Shown one piece after another: positions 16,475 to 24,749 of a DNA stretch of 64,000 nt. The notes beneath the pieces are model-generated. The model was given only the letters and a program-made list of their open reading frames with translations. It made no database searches and was not told the origin of the DNA. Origin of the DNA: Streptomyces tsukubensis (GTDB lineage: Bacteria > Actinomycetota > Actinomycetes > Streptomycetales > Streptomycetaceae); assembly GCF_003932715.1 (NCBI RefSeq), contig NZ_CP020700.1, positions 4,238,501 to 4,302,500 on the forward strand, given 5' to 3'. The translations under genes were made by a program, and so were the position numbers. How positions within the stretch are numbered: position 1 is the first letter of the stretch; the number at the start of each line of letters is the position of its first letter.

Positions 16475-16939
16475 ATGGCCCAAGGACCCGCCCCCCGAGC
16501 CCTGTCCGACGCCGCGCTGTCGCGCCTGCTGAGCGATGGCCGGTTCGGCACGCTCGCGACCGTGAAGCGCAGCGGTCATCCGCATCTGGCGACGATGCTG
16601 TACCACTGGGACCCGGAGACCCGGACCGTACGGTTCTCCACCCTCGAAGACCGCCTCAAGGCGGTCCACGTCCGGACCGACCCCCGGGCCTCGGTCCATG
16701 TCCAGGGCCCCGACATCTGGTCCTTCGCGGTGGCCGAGGGCGAGGCGGAGGTGTCCGCACCGACGACCGCCCCCGGGGACGGGACCGGCCGGGAACTCCT
16801 CTCGATGATCCCCGCGGAATCCCGCCCGTCCCCGGCGGAGGAGACCGCCTGGTTCGAACAGCAGGTGGCCGAGCGCCGCGTGGTGATCCGTCTGAAGGCA
16901 ACCAGGCTCTACGGCACGGCGCTGGACATCAGCGGCTAG
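16475..16939 (+). CDS. PPOX-class (F420/FMN split-barrel) oxidoreductase
   Basis: 154 residues with the flavin/F420 split-barrel pattern: SRLLSDGRFGTLATVKRSGHPH (N-terminal strand and helix), TVRFSTLEDRLKAVHVRTDPRASVHV and a C-terminal VVIRLKATRLYGTALD strand. It should be a cytosolic homodimer binding F420 or FMN; F420 is more likely in actinobacteria. The substrate is unknown. GATACT at 16462-16467 lies 7 nt before ATG 16475, a textbook leaderless start. Its TAG stop is part of the CTAG that flanks the MITE-like element immediately downstream, so the insertion left the reading frame intact. Confidence 0.85.
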   Translation: MAQGPAPRALSDAALSRLLSDGRFGTLATVKRSGHPHLATMLYHWDPETRTVRFSTLEDRLKAVHVRTDPRASVHVQGPDIWSFAVAEGEAEVSAPTTAPGDGTGRELLSMIPAESRPSPAEETAWFEQQVAERRVVIRLKATRLYGTALDISG

Positions 16940-17172
16940 GCCGTGTCGTCAAAATCCCGCCTGGCCCGCGACGCCCGGCACGCACACTCTCCCCCTGTGC
17001 CCTTCGGGCACGGGAGGTGCCCCCAGCGTTGTCGGGATTTCCCGAGTACGCCCAGTACGAGGGAAACCCTCCGCCTTGCGATTGCACGCACCTGGGGGTC
17101 CCCCCAGCCGCAGGGCTGGGGGAGCCGCAGGCCCCGCCCTTCGGGCGGACGGCGCCATTTTGACGACACGAC
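16940..17172. mobile_element. 233-bp MITE-like non-autonomous element with CTAG target duplication
   Basis: The left end GCCGTGTCGTCAAAAT and right end ATTTTGACGACACGAC are 16-bp terminal inverted repeats matching at 15 positions. CTAG flanks both ends (16936-16939 and 17173-17176), fitting a 4-bp target-site duplication of the IS5-type YTAR kind; CTAG is rare in Streptomyces DNA. Inside are two hairpins, GTGCCC-TTC-GGGCAC (16997-17011) and CCCCCAGCC/GGCTGGGGG (17101-17122), and no convincing gene. The open frames inside are structure artefacts. It separates the PPOX gene from the small gene at 17186. Confidence 0.65.
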
Positions 17173-17185
17173 CTAGCATTCCCGC

Positions 17186-17404
17186 GTGTCAGGTGACCAG
17201 GTGGAGGAGCTCCGTGAGCTCGCGGACAACGCCTCCGGCTACGGGGCGGAGGCGGTGGCCCGCCGGATCCGTCATCGGCTGCTGGGCGATGACCTTCGGC
17301 GCTACCAGGAAGAACACGGGAGCTTCAGCGGCGAGGAACTCGCCGAAGCCCGGTCGAGGATCTCCGGTACGGCTCCCGTGTCCGAGGGCACGGGAGCCGT
17401 ATGA
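17186..17404 (+). CDS. Small hypothetical protein
   Basis: 72 residues, GTG start. The protein is charged and helical (VEELRELADNASGY, AVARRIRHRLLGDDLRRYQEEHGSF, EELAEARSRI), without membrane segment or cysteine. Helix content and size recall small antitoxins, but no DNA-binding motif is clear and I do not recognise it. The -10 box TAGCAT (17174-17179) gives leaderless spacing to the GTG and uses bases of the right CTAG copy of the MITE-like element. An ATG overlaps its stop (ATGA at 17401) but opens only a 41-codon frame running into the convergent P450 gene; this may be a remnant of a former partner. Confidence 0.6.
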   Translation: MSGDQVEELRELADNASGYGAEAVARRIRHRLLGDDLRRYQEEHGSFSGEELAEARSRISGTAPVSEGTGAV

Positions 17405-17491
17405 ACCGGCGGGTCGCGGTGGTCGTCCCGGACTCGGAAGGCGGACCGGCCCGGATTGCCCGGGACCGGAAGTCCTCGCGCCTCGCGGTGG

Positions 17492-18697
17492 TTACAGCTC
17501 CACCGGCAGTGCGTGGACGCCCCTGATCACATAGCCCGGCTTCCACTCCGGCTCCCCCGCCAGGCGCATCGTCGGGGCCTCGCGGAGCAGTTCGCCGAAG
17601 GAGGCCGCCAGTTCGATCCGGGCCAGCGGGGCGCCCAGGCAGAAGTGGATGCCCGCGCCGAAGGTGATGTGCGGATTGTCGGTACGGGACAGGTCGAGCC
17701 GGTCCGGATCGTCGAAGCGCTCCGGGTCGCGGTTGGCCGAGCCGAAGAGCAGGGCCAGTTCGGCGCCGCGCGGGACGACCGTGCCGCCGATCTCGATATC
17801 GTCGAGGACCCACCGCTCGAACATCTGGAGCGGGGTGTCGAAGCGCATCAGCTCCTCCACCGCCGTCGGCAGCAGCGCATGGTCGGCGCGGAGGGCGGCC
17901 AGCTGCTCCGGGTGGCGGAAGAGCGTCCACCAGCCGTTGGCCGTGGTGTTCACGGTCGCCTCGTGGCCCGCGTTCAGCAACAGCACACAGGTGGAGATCA
18001 TCTCCTGCTCGCTGAGCCGGTCGCCCTCGTCGTAGGCGGCGATCAGCGCCGAGATCAGGTCCTCGCCCGGGTCGGTGCGCCGCTGGGCGATCAGCGTCCG
18101 CAGATACGCGGAGAATTCGACCGACGCCGTCACCGCCTTCCGCGCGGTCTCCTCCGACGGGTTCAGCTCGAACATCCCGCAGATATCGGCGGACCAGGGC
18201 CGCAGCAGATACCGGTCCGGCTCCGGGATGCCCAGCATCTCCGCGATCACCGCGACCGGCAGCGGTTCCGCGATATCCGCCAGCAGGTCCCCGCCGCCGT
18301 CCTTCTTCAGCCCGGCGACCAGCTCCGCCGCCAGCCTGCGCACGGTCGGCTCCAGCGCGGCCACCGTCCGGGGCGTGAACGCCTTGGTGACCAGCCGCCG
18401 GATCCTGGTGTGGTCCGGGGCCTCCAGGTCGAGGATCCCGTTGTCGTTGAGGGTGTGGAACGGCTCGTGCTCCGGCGGCGGGGCCGTCCGGCCGAACTCC
18501 TCGTGGCTGAAGCGGTGGAGGTACGTCCGCCCCAGCCTGCGGTCCCGCAGCAGCGCCGACACATCGGCGTAGTGGGGGACCAGCCACTGCCGCGTCGGCT
18601 CGAACCAGTGCACCCGCCCATCGGCCCGCAGCCGCTCGTAGGCGGGGTACGGATCAGCGACGAAGGCGGGTGACCATGGCTCGAAAAGTGCGTCCAT
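17492..18697 (-). CDS. Cytochrome P450, CYP107-like
   Basis: 401 residues, typical of soluble bacterial class I P450s. The heme motif is FGAGIHFCLGAPLAR (Cys353 as thiolate ligand), the K-helix ExxR is in VEELMRFD, and the I-helix reads LLNAGHEATVN. In the I-helix the usual oxygen-activating Thr is Ala247 (AGHEA), as in the CYP107A1/EryF type, which supports a CYP107 assignment. It needs a ferredoxin and ferredoxin reductase, and neither is adjacent. TAACGT lies 6 nt before ATG on the minus strand, so it is probably leaderless. The substrate is unknown, and its isolation argues against membership of a large biosynthetic cluster here. S. coelicolor has CYP107T1 in a similar neighbourhood (from memory). 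Confidence 0.9.
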   Translation of the reverse strand: MDALFEPWSPAFVADPYPAYERLRADGRVHWFEPTRQWLVPHYADVSALLRDRRLGRTYLHRFSHEEFGRTAPPPEHEPFHTLNDNGILDLEAPDHTRIRRLVTKAFTPRTVAALEPTVRRLAAELVAGLKKDGGGDLLADIAEPLPVAVIAEMLGIPEPDRYLLRPWSADICGMFELNPSEETARKAVTASVEFSAYLRTLIAQRRTDPGEDLISALIAAYDEGDRLSEQEMISTCVLLLNAGHEATVNTTANGWWTLFRHPEQLAALRADHALLPTAVEELMRFDTPLQMFERWVLDDIEIGGTVVPRGAELALLFGSANRDPERFDDPDRLDLSRTDNPHITFGAGIHFCLGAPLARIELAASFGELLREAPTMRLAGEPEWKPGYVIRGVHALPVEL

Positions 18698-18761
18698 AAT
18701 CGGACGTTAACCGCCGGTAGGGGGTTCTGGCCAGGCCCCCACCAGCACGGATGCCGAAAAG

Positions 18762-19430
18762 CTATGAAGGCGTGACGAGCCGGGCCTCGTAGGCGAATAC
18801 AGCGGCCTGGGTCCGGTCCCGCAGCCCCAGCTTCACCAGTACCCGGCTGACGTGCGTTTTGATCGTCGACTCGGCGACCACCAGATGCTCCGCGATCTCC
18901 GCGTTCGACAGCCCCTGCGCGATCAGTACGAGGACCTCCGTCTCCCGCTCGGTGAGATCACCGACCTGGGCCACGGCCCCCGCTTTCGGCGCCTGGGTGA
19001 TCCGGGAGAACTCGGTGATCAGCCGGCGGGTCACGGTCGGGGCCAGCAGCGCCTCGCCCGCGGCGACGACCCGGACGCCGTCCGCGAGCTGCCGGGCGGA
19101 GGCGTCCTTCAGCAGGAACCCGGACGCCCCCGCGCGCAGCGCCTGGTACACGTACTCGTCCAGGTCGAACGTGGTCAGCACCAGCACCTTGGTTTCGGCG
19201 GCCGAGGCGACGATCTCGCGGGTGGCTTCGATCCCGTTCAGCTCCGGCATCCGGATGTCCATCAGGATCACGTCGGGCGCCAGCTCGGCGACCTTGGTGA
19301 CCGCCTCGCGGCCGTTGACGGCCTCACCGACGACCTCGATGTCCGGCATGGCGTTGAGGAGGACGGAGAAGCCTTCCCGGACCATCATCTGGTCGTCGCA
19401 GATCATGACGCGGATGGCGGAGGCGGTCAT
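18762..19430 (-). CDS. LuxR/NarL-family response regulator
   Basis: 222 residues. Receiver domain: CDDQMMVREG acidic pocket, Asp58 in VILMDIRMPELNG, Lys in GFLLKDAS. Output domain: LuxR HTH LTERETEVLVLIAQGLSNAEIAEHL...STIKTHVSRVLVKLGLRDR. It overlaps the kinase gene upstream by ATGA and forms with it a standard two-component pair. It is distinct from the 9193-9912 regulator. Regulated genes are not evident. Confidence 0.93.
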   Translation of the reverse strand: MTASAIRVMICDDQMMVREGFSVLLNAMPDIEVVGEAVNGREAVTKVAELAPDVILMDIRMPELNGIEATREIVASAAETKVLVLTTFDLDEYVYQALRAGASGFLLKDASARQLADGVRVVAAGEALLAPTVTRRLITEFSRITQAPKAGAVAQVGDLTERETEVLVLIAQGLSNAEIAEHLVVAESTIKTHVSRVLVKLGLRDRTQAAVFAYEARLVTPS

Positions 19431-20872
19431 GAGGGCTTCTCCTCGGTGGGGGCGGTCACGGCGGTGGGCTTCTCCAGGATGACGGTCCGCCGCTCCTCTC
19501 CGGCCGCCGGGCCCGTACCGTGGGTGCCGGGGTTCCCGGTGGCACGCGCCCGCTCCGGTCCCGCCGGCTCCGGCTCCGGCGTCGTCTCCTGCTCCGTGAG
19601 CGCGACCGGGACGAACGCGACCACCTCGTACCCGCCGTCCCGCGTCGCCCCGGCCGTCAGCTCGCCGCCGAGCATCGCGATCCGCTCCCGCATCCCGGTG
19701 ATCCCGTGCCCGGCGCCCGGCGACGGCCGCACCTCGCCCTGCGGCGCGGTGTTCACCACCCGCAGCCCGAGCCCCCCGAGGACATAGCTGACCTCCACCC
19801 GGGCGGTCGCGCCGGGCGCATGGCGCAGCACGTTGCTCAGCGCTTCCTGCACGATGCGGTACGCGGACAGCTCGACGCCCTGGGGAAGGGGCCGGACCGC
19901 TCCGGTGACGATCTTCTCCGCGTCGAGACCGGTCTCCCGGACATTGGCGACGAGGCTGTCGAGGTCGGCGAGGACGGGCTGGGGCGCGTCGGGCGCCTCG
20001 TAGTCCTCCGCGCGGACGACCCCGAGGATGCGGCGCAGCTCGGTCAGGGCGGAGACGGCGTTCTCGCGGATGGTGGCGAAGGCCTTCACCAGCTCCTCGG
20101 GCGGGTCCTCGACGCGGTAGGGCGCGGCCTCGGCCTGGATGGCCACCACGGACATGTGGTGGGCGACGACGTCGTGCAGTTCGCGGGCGATGGTCGTGCG
20201 CTCCTCCAGTACGGTCCGCTTGCCGCGCTCCACGGCGGTCACGGTCCGCTCGGCGCGCACCTCCTGGTCGGCGGTCCTGCGGACACTGATCGCGACGGCC
20301 ACCACGAGCACCACGGCGGAGGCCAGGAACATCTGCGGATTGTTCTGGAAGTAGAAGTCGCCGATGACGACCTCGGCGCCGACGCTGCTGGCGGTGGTGA
20401 GCAGCCACATCCAGGCGGCGGTCCTGGGCCGGGACCGGACCGCGATCACGAACATGATCAGCAGATGGGCGACGAAGGCGCCCGGCAGCCAGTGGTAGGA
20501 GTCGTAGTAGCCGGTGAACAGCGAGGTCCAGGTGGGCGCGGTCAGGGTGAGCCAGAAGGCGCCGACGGGCCGGATCACGGCAAGGGCGATCAGCGCGGCC
20601 GGCAGCATGTTTTCGAAGAACATGTCGGCGTTCAGCCCCTGGTAGACCAGTCCGGCCATGGCGATGACGGCCGCGACGGAGAGTATGAAGGCGTGCGGTA
20701 CCCATTGCACGCCCTTCCGTATCAGGTCGGGCAGCCCTCCGAGCAGGGGCCCGTCGGTTCGCATCGGCGGCAAGGGGCGGTAGGCGAAGGCGTCGTGGAT
20801 GAGGTCCTCCCGTAGGCCGTGGAGGACCCCGACGGCCAGGTGGTATTCGGGGCTGCGGTTCGTCTCGGTCAC
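19427..20872 (-). CDS. Sensor histidine kinase, NarL/DesK type
   Basis: 481 residues. Five or six membrane helices span about residues 55-200. HisKA_3 phospho-acceptor His233 is in IARELHDVVAHHMSVV, and the HATPase region has the N-box YRIVQEALSNVLRHAPG and GHGITGMRERIAMLGG. A Pro/Glu-rich tail of about 60 residues follows. It senses an unknown envelope or membrane signal and phosphorylates the overlapping response regulator. The C-terminal ATGA overlap indicates translational coupling. Confidence 0.9.
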   Translation of the reverse strand: MTETNRSPEYHLAVGVLHGLREDLIHDAFAYRPLPPMRTDGPLLGGLPDLIRKGVQWVPHAFILSVAAVIAMAGLVYQGLNADMFFENMLPAALIALAVIRPVGAFWLTLTAPTWTSLFTGYYDSYHWLPGAFVAHLLIMFVIAVRSRPRTAAWMWLLTTASSVGAEVVIGDFYFQNNPQMFLASAVVLVVAVAISVRRTADQEVRAERTVTAVERGKRTVLEERTTIARELHDVVAHHMSVVAIQAEAAPYRVEDPPEELVKAFATIRENAVSALTELRRILGVVRAEDYEAPDAPQPVLADLDSLVANVRETGLDAEKIVTGAVRPLPQGVELSAYRIVQEALSNVLRHAPGATARVEVSYVLGGLGLRVVNTAPQGEVRPSPGAGHGITGMRERIAMLGGELTAGATRDGGYEVVAFVPVALTEQETTPEPEPAGPERARATGNPGTHGTGPAAGEERRTVILEKPTAVTAPTEEKPS

Positions 20873-21019
20873 GACAACGACGGTACGGGGGCCGTGGGGG
20901 CCCGTCGTCCGTACGGATACGGATCCCGCGCCGTCCGCCTCAAGGACTACGCCCCCTCCTCAGGACGGGCAAGCACCCCCGCGCCGCCAGGCGTTTCCCG
21001 GGCCGCTGGGCGGGGGCCC

Positions 21020-21103
21020 AGGGGCGCTGGGGGCACCTCCCACGCCGCCAGGCGTAGGTGGAGGAACTGCGCGATCGGCCACGGACTGCCCGCAGTCGGT
21101 TAC
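21020..21103 (+). repeat. Dispersed intergenic repeat, copy 1
   Basis: Contains GGGGCGCTGGGGGCACCTC, the palindromic core CCACGCCGCCAGGCGTAGG and GAGGAACTGCGCGATCGG, ending in ACTGCCCGCAGTCGG. The same modules recur at 21155 and 37080. Confidence 0.8.
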
Positions 21104-21154
21104 GGCGCATTCCCCTGCGGGCAGGTGTTTTCCGGGTCCCTGGCCAGGAGCACT

Positions 21155-21240
21155 CAGGGGCGCTGGGGGCACCTCCCACGCCGCCAGGCGTAGGGGGAGG
21201 AACTGCGCGACCAGCCACAGACTGCCCGCAGTCGGCAACG
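21155..21240 (+). repeat. Dispersed intergenic repeat, copy 2
   Basis: Nearly identical to copy 1 over about 84 bp, with GGGGGAGGAACTGCGCGACC in place of the GATCGG variant. Same orientation, 135 bp after copy 1. Confidence 0.8.
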
Positions 21241-21292
21241 TGACAGCAACCCGCCCCCACCTGACCCGCCCCCCCCAACCCCGCCGGACGGC

Positions 21293-22093
21293 TCACGGCA
21301 GGGTCAGGCCCCACGCCCCCGCCCTCAGCACCCACGTCCTCGTCCTCACCGGTCCCGTGACCGTCGTGTCCGCCCGGTAGCGGAAGTCCGCTCCGGAGAC
21401 CGTCACCGTCGACGCCTTCACGGTGACCGGCCGGCCCGGCGCGGGGTGGTGCACGGTGACCACCGCACGCCCGTGCGCCGTACGGAGAGTGACTCCTGCC
21501 ACTTCCTGGTGGAGATCGCACAGCAGCGCGCCGTCCGCCTCCACCCGCAGCCGGTGGCCGGGACCGGGCTCGGGCGCGGGTGCGGCCCGCCGCGCTCCCC
21601 GCCGCCCCCGGAACAGCGCCCGCCACGCGCCCCGCAGCGCCGTCCCGGCCCCGCCGCGGCCGCCCGGCGGCGCCGGGATGGCCACATCCCCGACCACGAT
21701 CCCGTCGCTCTCGTCGACCAGCAGGTCGAGCCGGCGCACCACCCCGTCCAGCACCGCACGCGCCGCCGCGACCGGCCCCGGCGGCACGCCCAGGGAGTGC
21801 GCGAGCCCCACCCCGGGCCCCACCGGGACCAGGGAGAGCGTGCCGTCGCCCGGCGGCCGGTCGCGGTGCAGCAGGGCGACCGCGCGCAGCAGCGCCCGGT
21901 CGTCGCCGACGATCACGGGCCGCCGGGAGCCCCGCCGGGCGAGCGCCCTGGCGAACTCCTCCGGACTCTCCGGAAGGCAGATTTTCGCCCGCGATCCACC
22001 GCACAGCACATCTTTCGCGATCCGCACGGACTCGCCGTCATTACGGCGGGCGACCGGGTCGATGACCACCAGGAGCTGGTCGTGAGCCGACAC
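21293..22093 (-). CDS. Diacylglycerol kinase-like (DAGK/LCB5 family) protein
   Basis: 266 residues. The N-terminus LLVVIDPVARRNDGESVRIAKDVL and the nucleotide-binding LSLVPVGPGVGLAHSLGVP recall the catalytic domain of lipid kinases, where GGDGT and GTGN motifs are expected. Here the first is degenerate (VGDDRALLRAVA) and the second reads GPGVGLAHSLG, so catalytic competence is uncertain. The C-terminal half is a beta-rich region like the second domain of DAGK. It may phosphorylate a lipid at the membrane or be a regulatory relative. I start at GTG 22093 behind GGAAGGACCGAG; an ATG at 22126 has no ribosome site. It is divergent from purA. Confidence 0.7.
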   Translation of the reverse strand: MSAHDQLLVVIDPVARRNDGESVRIAKDVLCGGSRAKICLPESPEEFARALARRGSRRPVIVGDDRALLRAVALLHRDRPPGDGTLSLVPVGPGVGLAHSLGVPPGPVAAARAVLDGVVRRLDLLVDESDGIVVGDVAIPAPPGGRGGAGTALRGAWRALFRGRRGARRAAPAPEPGPGHRLRVEADGALLCDLHQEVAGVTLRTAHGRAVVTVHHPAPGRPVTVKASTVTVSGADFRYRADTTVTGPVRTRTWVLRAGAWGLTLP

Positions 22094-22110
22094 CTCGGTC
22101 CTTCCTCGGG

Positions 22111-22155
22111 TAGCATCTTTGTGCAAGAGCCCCTTGCGCGATTGCGCCAGGGGCT
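22111..22155 (+). promoter_or_regulatory. purA promoter box and 5' leader hairpin
   Basis: TAGCAT (22111-22116) is a good -10 box. About 12 nt later AGCCCCT-T-GCGC (22128-22139) pairs with GCGC-C-AGGGGCT (22144-22155) around a GATT loop, followed by TTCGTCTATT. No gene ends here, so this is a leader hairpin of the purA transcript (about 135-nt 5' UTR) and could attenuate it. Confidence 0.45.
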
Positions 22156-22257
22156 TCGTCTATTCCGGGGCAACCGGTCCAATGGATCCAGGACGAACGA
22201 GGGACGCACTGATCCCCCTGACCTTGGACATGCCCCGCCCGGAAGGGGTGTACGCCT

Positions 22258-23541
22258 GTGCCCGCACTTGTGCTGCTCGGTGCTCAGTGGGGTGACGAGG
22301 GCAAGGGGAAGGCCACCGACCTCCTCGGTGGATCCGTCGACTATGTGGTGCGTTACCAGGGCGGCAACAATGCCGGCCACACGGTCGTCGTCGGCGACCA
22401 GAAGTACGCACTGCACCTCCTCCCCTCCGGGATCCTCTCACCGGGGTGCACCCCGGTGATCGGCAACGGCGTGGTGGTCGACCCGGCCGTCCTTCTTTCC
22501 GAGCTGAGCGGGCTCAACGATCGGGGCATCGACACCTCGAAGCTCCTGATCAGCGGAAACGCCCATCTGATCACCCCGTACAACGTCACGCTGGACAAGG
22601 TGACGGAACGGTTCCTCGGAACGCGCAAGATCGGCACCACGGGCCGTGGCATCGGCCCGACCTACGCCGACAAGATCAACCGTGTGGGCATCCGGGTCCA
22701 GGACCTCTACGACGAGTCGATCCTGACCCAGAAGGTCGAGGCGGCGCTGGAGGCGAAGAACCAGCTCCTCGCCAAGGTCTTCAACCGCCGGGCCATCGAG
22801 TCCGAGCGGATCGTCGAGGAGATGCTCCAGTACGCGGACCGGATCCGGCCGTACGTCGCGGACACCACGCTGATCCTGAACAACGCCATCGACGAGGGCA
22901 AGGTCGTGCTCTTCGAGGGCGGCCAGGGCACCCTGCTGGACGTCGACCACGGCACGTACCCCTTCGTCACCTCGTCGAACCCGACGGCGGGCGGCGCGTG
23001 CACGGGTGCGGGCGTCGGCCCCACCAAGATCAGCCGGGTCATCGGCATCCTCAAGGCGTACACGACCCGCGTCGGTGCCGGCCCGTTCCCGACGGAGCTG
23101 TTCGACGAGGACGGCGAGGCGCTGCGCCGTATCGGCGGCGAGCGGGGTGTGACCACCGGCCGTGACCGCCGCTGCGGCTGGTTCGACGCGGTGATCGCCC
23201 GTTACGCGACCCGGGTCAACGGCCTGACGGACTTCTTCCTCACCAAGCTGGACGTCCTCACCGGCTGGGAGCAGATCCCGGTCTGCGTCGCGTACGAGAT
23301 CGACGGCAAGCGGGTCGAGGAGCTGCCGTACTCGCAGACCGACTTCCACCACGCCAAGCCGGTCTACGAGATGCTGCCGGGCTGGTCGGAGGACATCACC
23401 AAGGCCAAGACCTTCGCCGATCTGCCGAAGAACGCGCAGGCGTACGTGAAGGCGCTGGAGGAGATGTCGGGCGCGCCGATCTCGGCGATCGGTGTCGGTC
23501 CCGGCCGTACCGAGACCATCGAGATCAACTCCTTCCTCTGA
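22258..23541 (+). CDS. purA: Adenylosuccinate synthetase
   Basis: 427 residues, full length. It joins IMP and aspartate with GTP to form adenylosuccinate, the first committed step to AMP. The P-loop [11 protein letters not shown] (8-18) is perfect, with [10 protein letters not shown] (IMP and His catalysis), [37 protein letters not shown] and the C-terminal [10 protein letters not shown]. The GTG start follows a leader carrying a hairpin near its 5' end, hinting at transcriptional control. A 19-bp-stem terminator follows. Neighbours are unrelated, so it is monocistronic. Confidence 0.98.
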   Translation: MPALVLLGAQWGDEGKGKATDLLGGSVDYVVRYQGGNNAGHTVVVGDQKYALHLLPSGILSPGCTPVIGNGVVVDPAVLLSELSGLNDRGIDTSKLLISGNAHLITPYNVTLDKVTERFLGTRKIGTTGRGIGPTYADKINRVGIRVQDLYDESILTQKVEAALEAKNQLLAKVFNRRAIESERIVEEMLQYADRIRPYVADTTLILNNAIDEGKVVLFEGGQGTLLDVDHGTYPFVTSSNPTAGGACTGAGVGPTKISRVIGILKAYTTRVGAGPFPTELFDEDGEALRRIGGERGVTTGRDRRCGWFDAVIARYATRVNGLTDFFLTKLDVLTGWEQIPVCVAYEIDGKRVEELPYSQTDFHHAKPVYEMLPGWSEDITKAKTFADLPKNAQAYVKALEEMSGAPISAIGVGPGRTETIEINSFL

Positions 23542-23584
23542 CGCGGTGACCCCGGGCGCAGAGCCCGGGGACCGGAGTGCCGGA

Positions 23585-23626
23585 CGGCGCCCCGGGCGGG
23601 ACCCCGCGGTCCCGCCCGGGGCGCCG
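23585..23626 (+). terminator. Strong terminator after purA
   Basis: A perfect 19-bp stem (arms 23585-23603 and 23608-23626, starting CGGCGCCCCGGG) closes a CCGC tetraloop 43 bp after the purA stop. Confidence 0.8.
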
Positions 23627-23766
23627 CTGTATGCGCTCCGCGTGCGCCCCGGGTGTGCTCATCCGTCTAATGGCGCGTTGTAGCGACCCCCGGCATGGCC
23701 GCCCCGAACGCTGGTTACGTATGGCGACGATCAGTAACCGAGTGTGGGTGAAGGGATGGTTGTCCT

Positions 23767-24330
23767 ATGCGTTCTGTGCTGAAGGCGAGTGCCGCTGTTG
23801 TCGCGGCTGCCGGTGCGCTGGCCCTGGGGATGTCCGGTACGGCGACGGCGGGCGCGCCGGTGCCGGTGACGGAGGGCGCCGCGGCTGCCGCGGTGAGCGT
23901 CCAGAAGGTCACGCTGCGGCTGGCGAGCGACCCGGGTCAGACCGCCGACGTCAGTGGTGCGTCCACCGAGAACGGCGCGAACGTCATCCAGTGGGCGCTG
24001 ACGCGCAACACCAACCAGCTCTGGGAGCCGGAGGCGACGGGCGGCGGCTACTACCGCTTCAAGGCGGTCCACAGCGGGCTCTGTCTGAACGTCAAGGGCG
24101 CCGGCAACGAGGACGGCGCGCAGATCATCCAGTGGACCTGCGGCACCGACGCCAACGAGCAGTGGAAGTTCGTCGCGAAGGGCAACGGCTACCAGCTCGT
24201 GGCCCGCTCCAGCGGTAAGTGCCTCAACGTCGAGGGCGGGGTCGGCCAGGGCCGCAACCTCATCCAGTGGACCTGCACGGCCGACGGCGCGGCCAACGAC
24301 GTCTGGCTGCCGGTCTGGGAGACCGTCTGA
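23767..24330 (+). CDS. Secreted ricin-type beta-trefoil lectin
   Basis: 187 residues. The signal peptide (RSVLKASAAVVAAAGALALGMSGTATA, cleavage near residue 28) is followed by a single ricin B/RicinB_lectin_2 trefoil: the repeated Q-x-W motifs are NQLWEPEA, NEQWKFV and NDVWLPV, each preceded by a sugar-site segment (LCLNVKGAG, KCLNVEGG). There is no catalytic domain. It likely binds extracellular polysaccharide alone. GAAGGGATG precedes the ATG by about 9 nt. Two other trefoil proteins are in the window (10022 and 37278). Confidence 0.88.
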   Translation: MRSVLKASAAVVAAAGALALGMSGTATAGAPVPVTEGAAAAAVSVQKVTLRLASDPGQTADVSGASTENGANVIQWALTRNTNQLWEPEATGGGYYRFKAVHSGLCLNVKGAGNEDGAQIIQWTCGTDANEQWKFVAKGNGYQLVARSSGKCLNVEGGVGQGRNLIQWTCTADGAANDVWLPVWETV

Positions 24331-24340
24331 CGGTGACGGC

Positions 24341-24380
24341 CGGGGCCGCCGCCGGGTGCTCAGCCCCGGCGGCGGCCCCG
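24341..24380. terminator. Bidirectional terminator overlapping a stop codon
   Basis: A perfect 16-bp stem (24341-24356 with 24365-24380, arms CGGGGCCGCCGCCGGG and complement) with an 8-nt loop. The loop contains the TGA stop of the minus-strand membrane gene, so the hairpin serves both convergent transcripts. Confidence 0.7.
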
Positions 24381-24749
24381 CGGGCGTCCGTAGGGCCTTC
24401 CGTAGGGCCTTCCGTGGGGACGCCCCGGGGGGACGCGTTTCTCCAGGAACGCCCAGACGCCGAAGAGCGCGGTGGTCGCCGTGGTGGTCCAGAGCACGGG
24501 GGCGACCCAGACCGGCGCGGACGAGACCCGTTCGGTCCCGTCGTAGACGCACCACTGGTCGGGCGGGAAGGCGTCGTAGCCGGTGTCGGTGAGATCACCG
24601 GAAGCCGCCGCGTAGCGGCAGTCGTGGGACTCCGGCAGCAGCATCAGCAGAGCCGTCGTATAGGCGACGCTCAGGGCGATGAAGGACCAGCTGAACGCGG
24701 TCCATAAGGGGCTGCGGTCCGTGTGGGGGCCGGGGGCGCAGGCTGTCAT
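24360..24749 (-). CDS. Small two-helix membrane protein
   Basis: 129 residues. Two hydrophobic segments (about 18-38, FSWSFIALSVAYTTALLML, and 80-102, PVWVAPVLWTTTATTALFGVWAF) flank an extracytoplasmic loop with two cysteines (HDCRYAA, QWCVYDG) that could pair. The C-terminus is an Arg/Gly/Pro run of GRP(Y/H) tripeptides encoded by a 12-bp tandem repeat. I do not recognise the family. The start is ATG 24749; a GTG 6 nt upstream is an alternative. Confidence 0.65.
   Translation of the reverse strand: MTACAPGPHTDRSPLWTAFSWSFIALSVAYTTALLMLLPESHDCRYAAASGDLTDTGYDAFPPDQWCVYDGTERVSSAPVWVAPVLWTTTATTALFGVWAFLEKRVPPGRPHGRPYGRPYGRPRGRRRG

Larger units (their letters stand above)
20873..21292. other. 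Gene-free spacer with dispersed repeats
   Basis: 420 bp between the histidine-kinase start and the lipid-kinase-like stop, both on minus. It holds two copies of a dispersed intergenic repeat (21020-21103 and 21155-21240) plus a partial GCCGCCAGGCGT copy near 20983. I see no convincing gene; the open frames on both strands come from the repeats. The kinase promoter must lie in its left part. Confidence 0.7.

Noticed and set aside
16943..17179. Open frames of about 77 codons on both strands inside the MITE-like element
   Set aside because: They start and end in the terminal repeats, have no ribosome site and reflect the inverted-repeat structure.
17401..17526. 41-codon ATG frame overlapping the stop of the small gene at 17186 (possible toxin partner)
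   Set aside because: It overlaps the end of the convergent P450 gene and has no recognisable domain; at best a remnant.
17492..18697. P450 as part of a natural-product cluster
   Set aside because: No ferredoxin, PKS, NRPS, terpene synthase or tailoring genes next to it.
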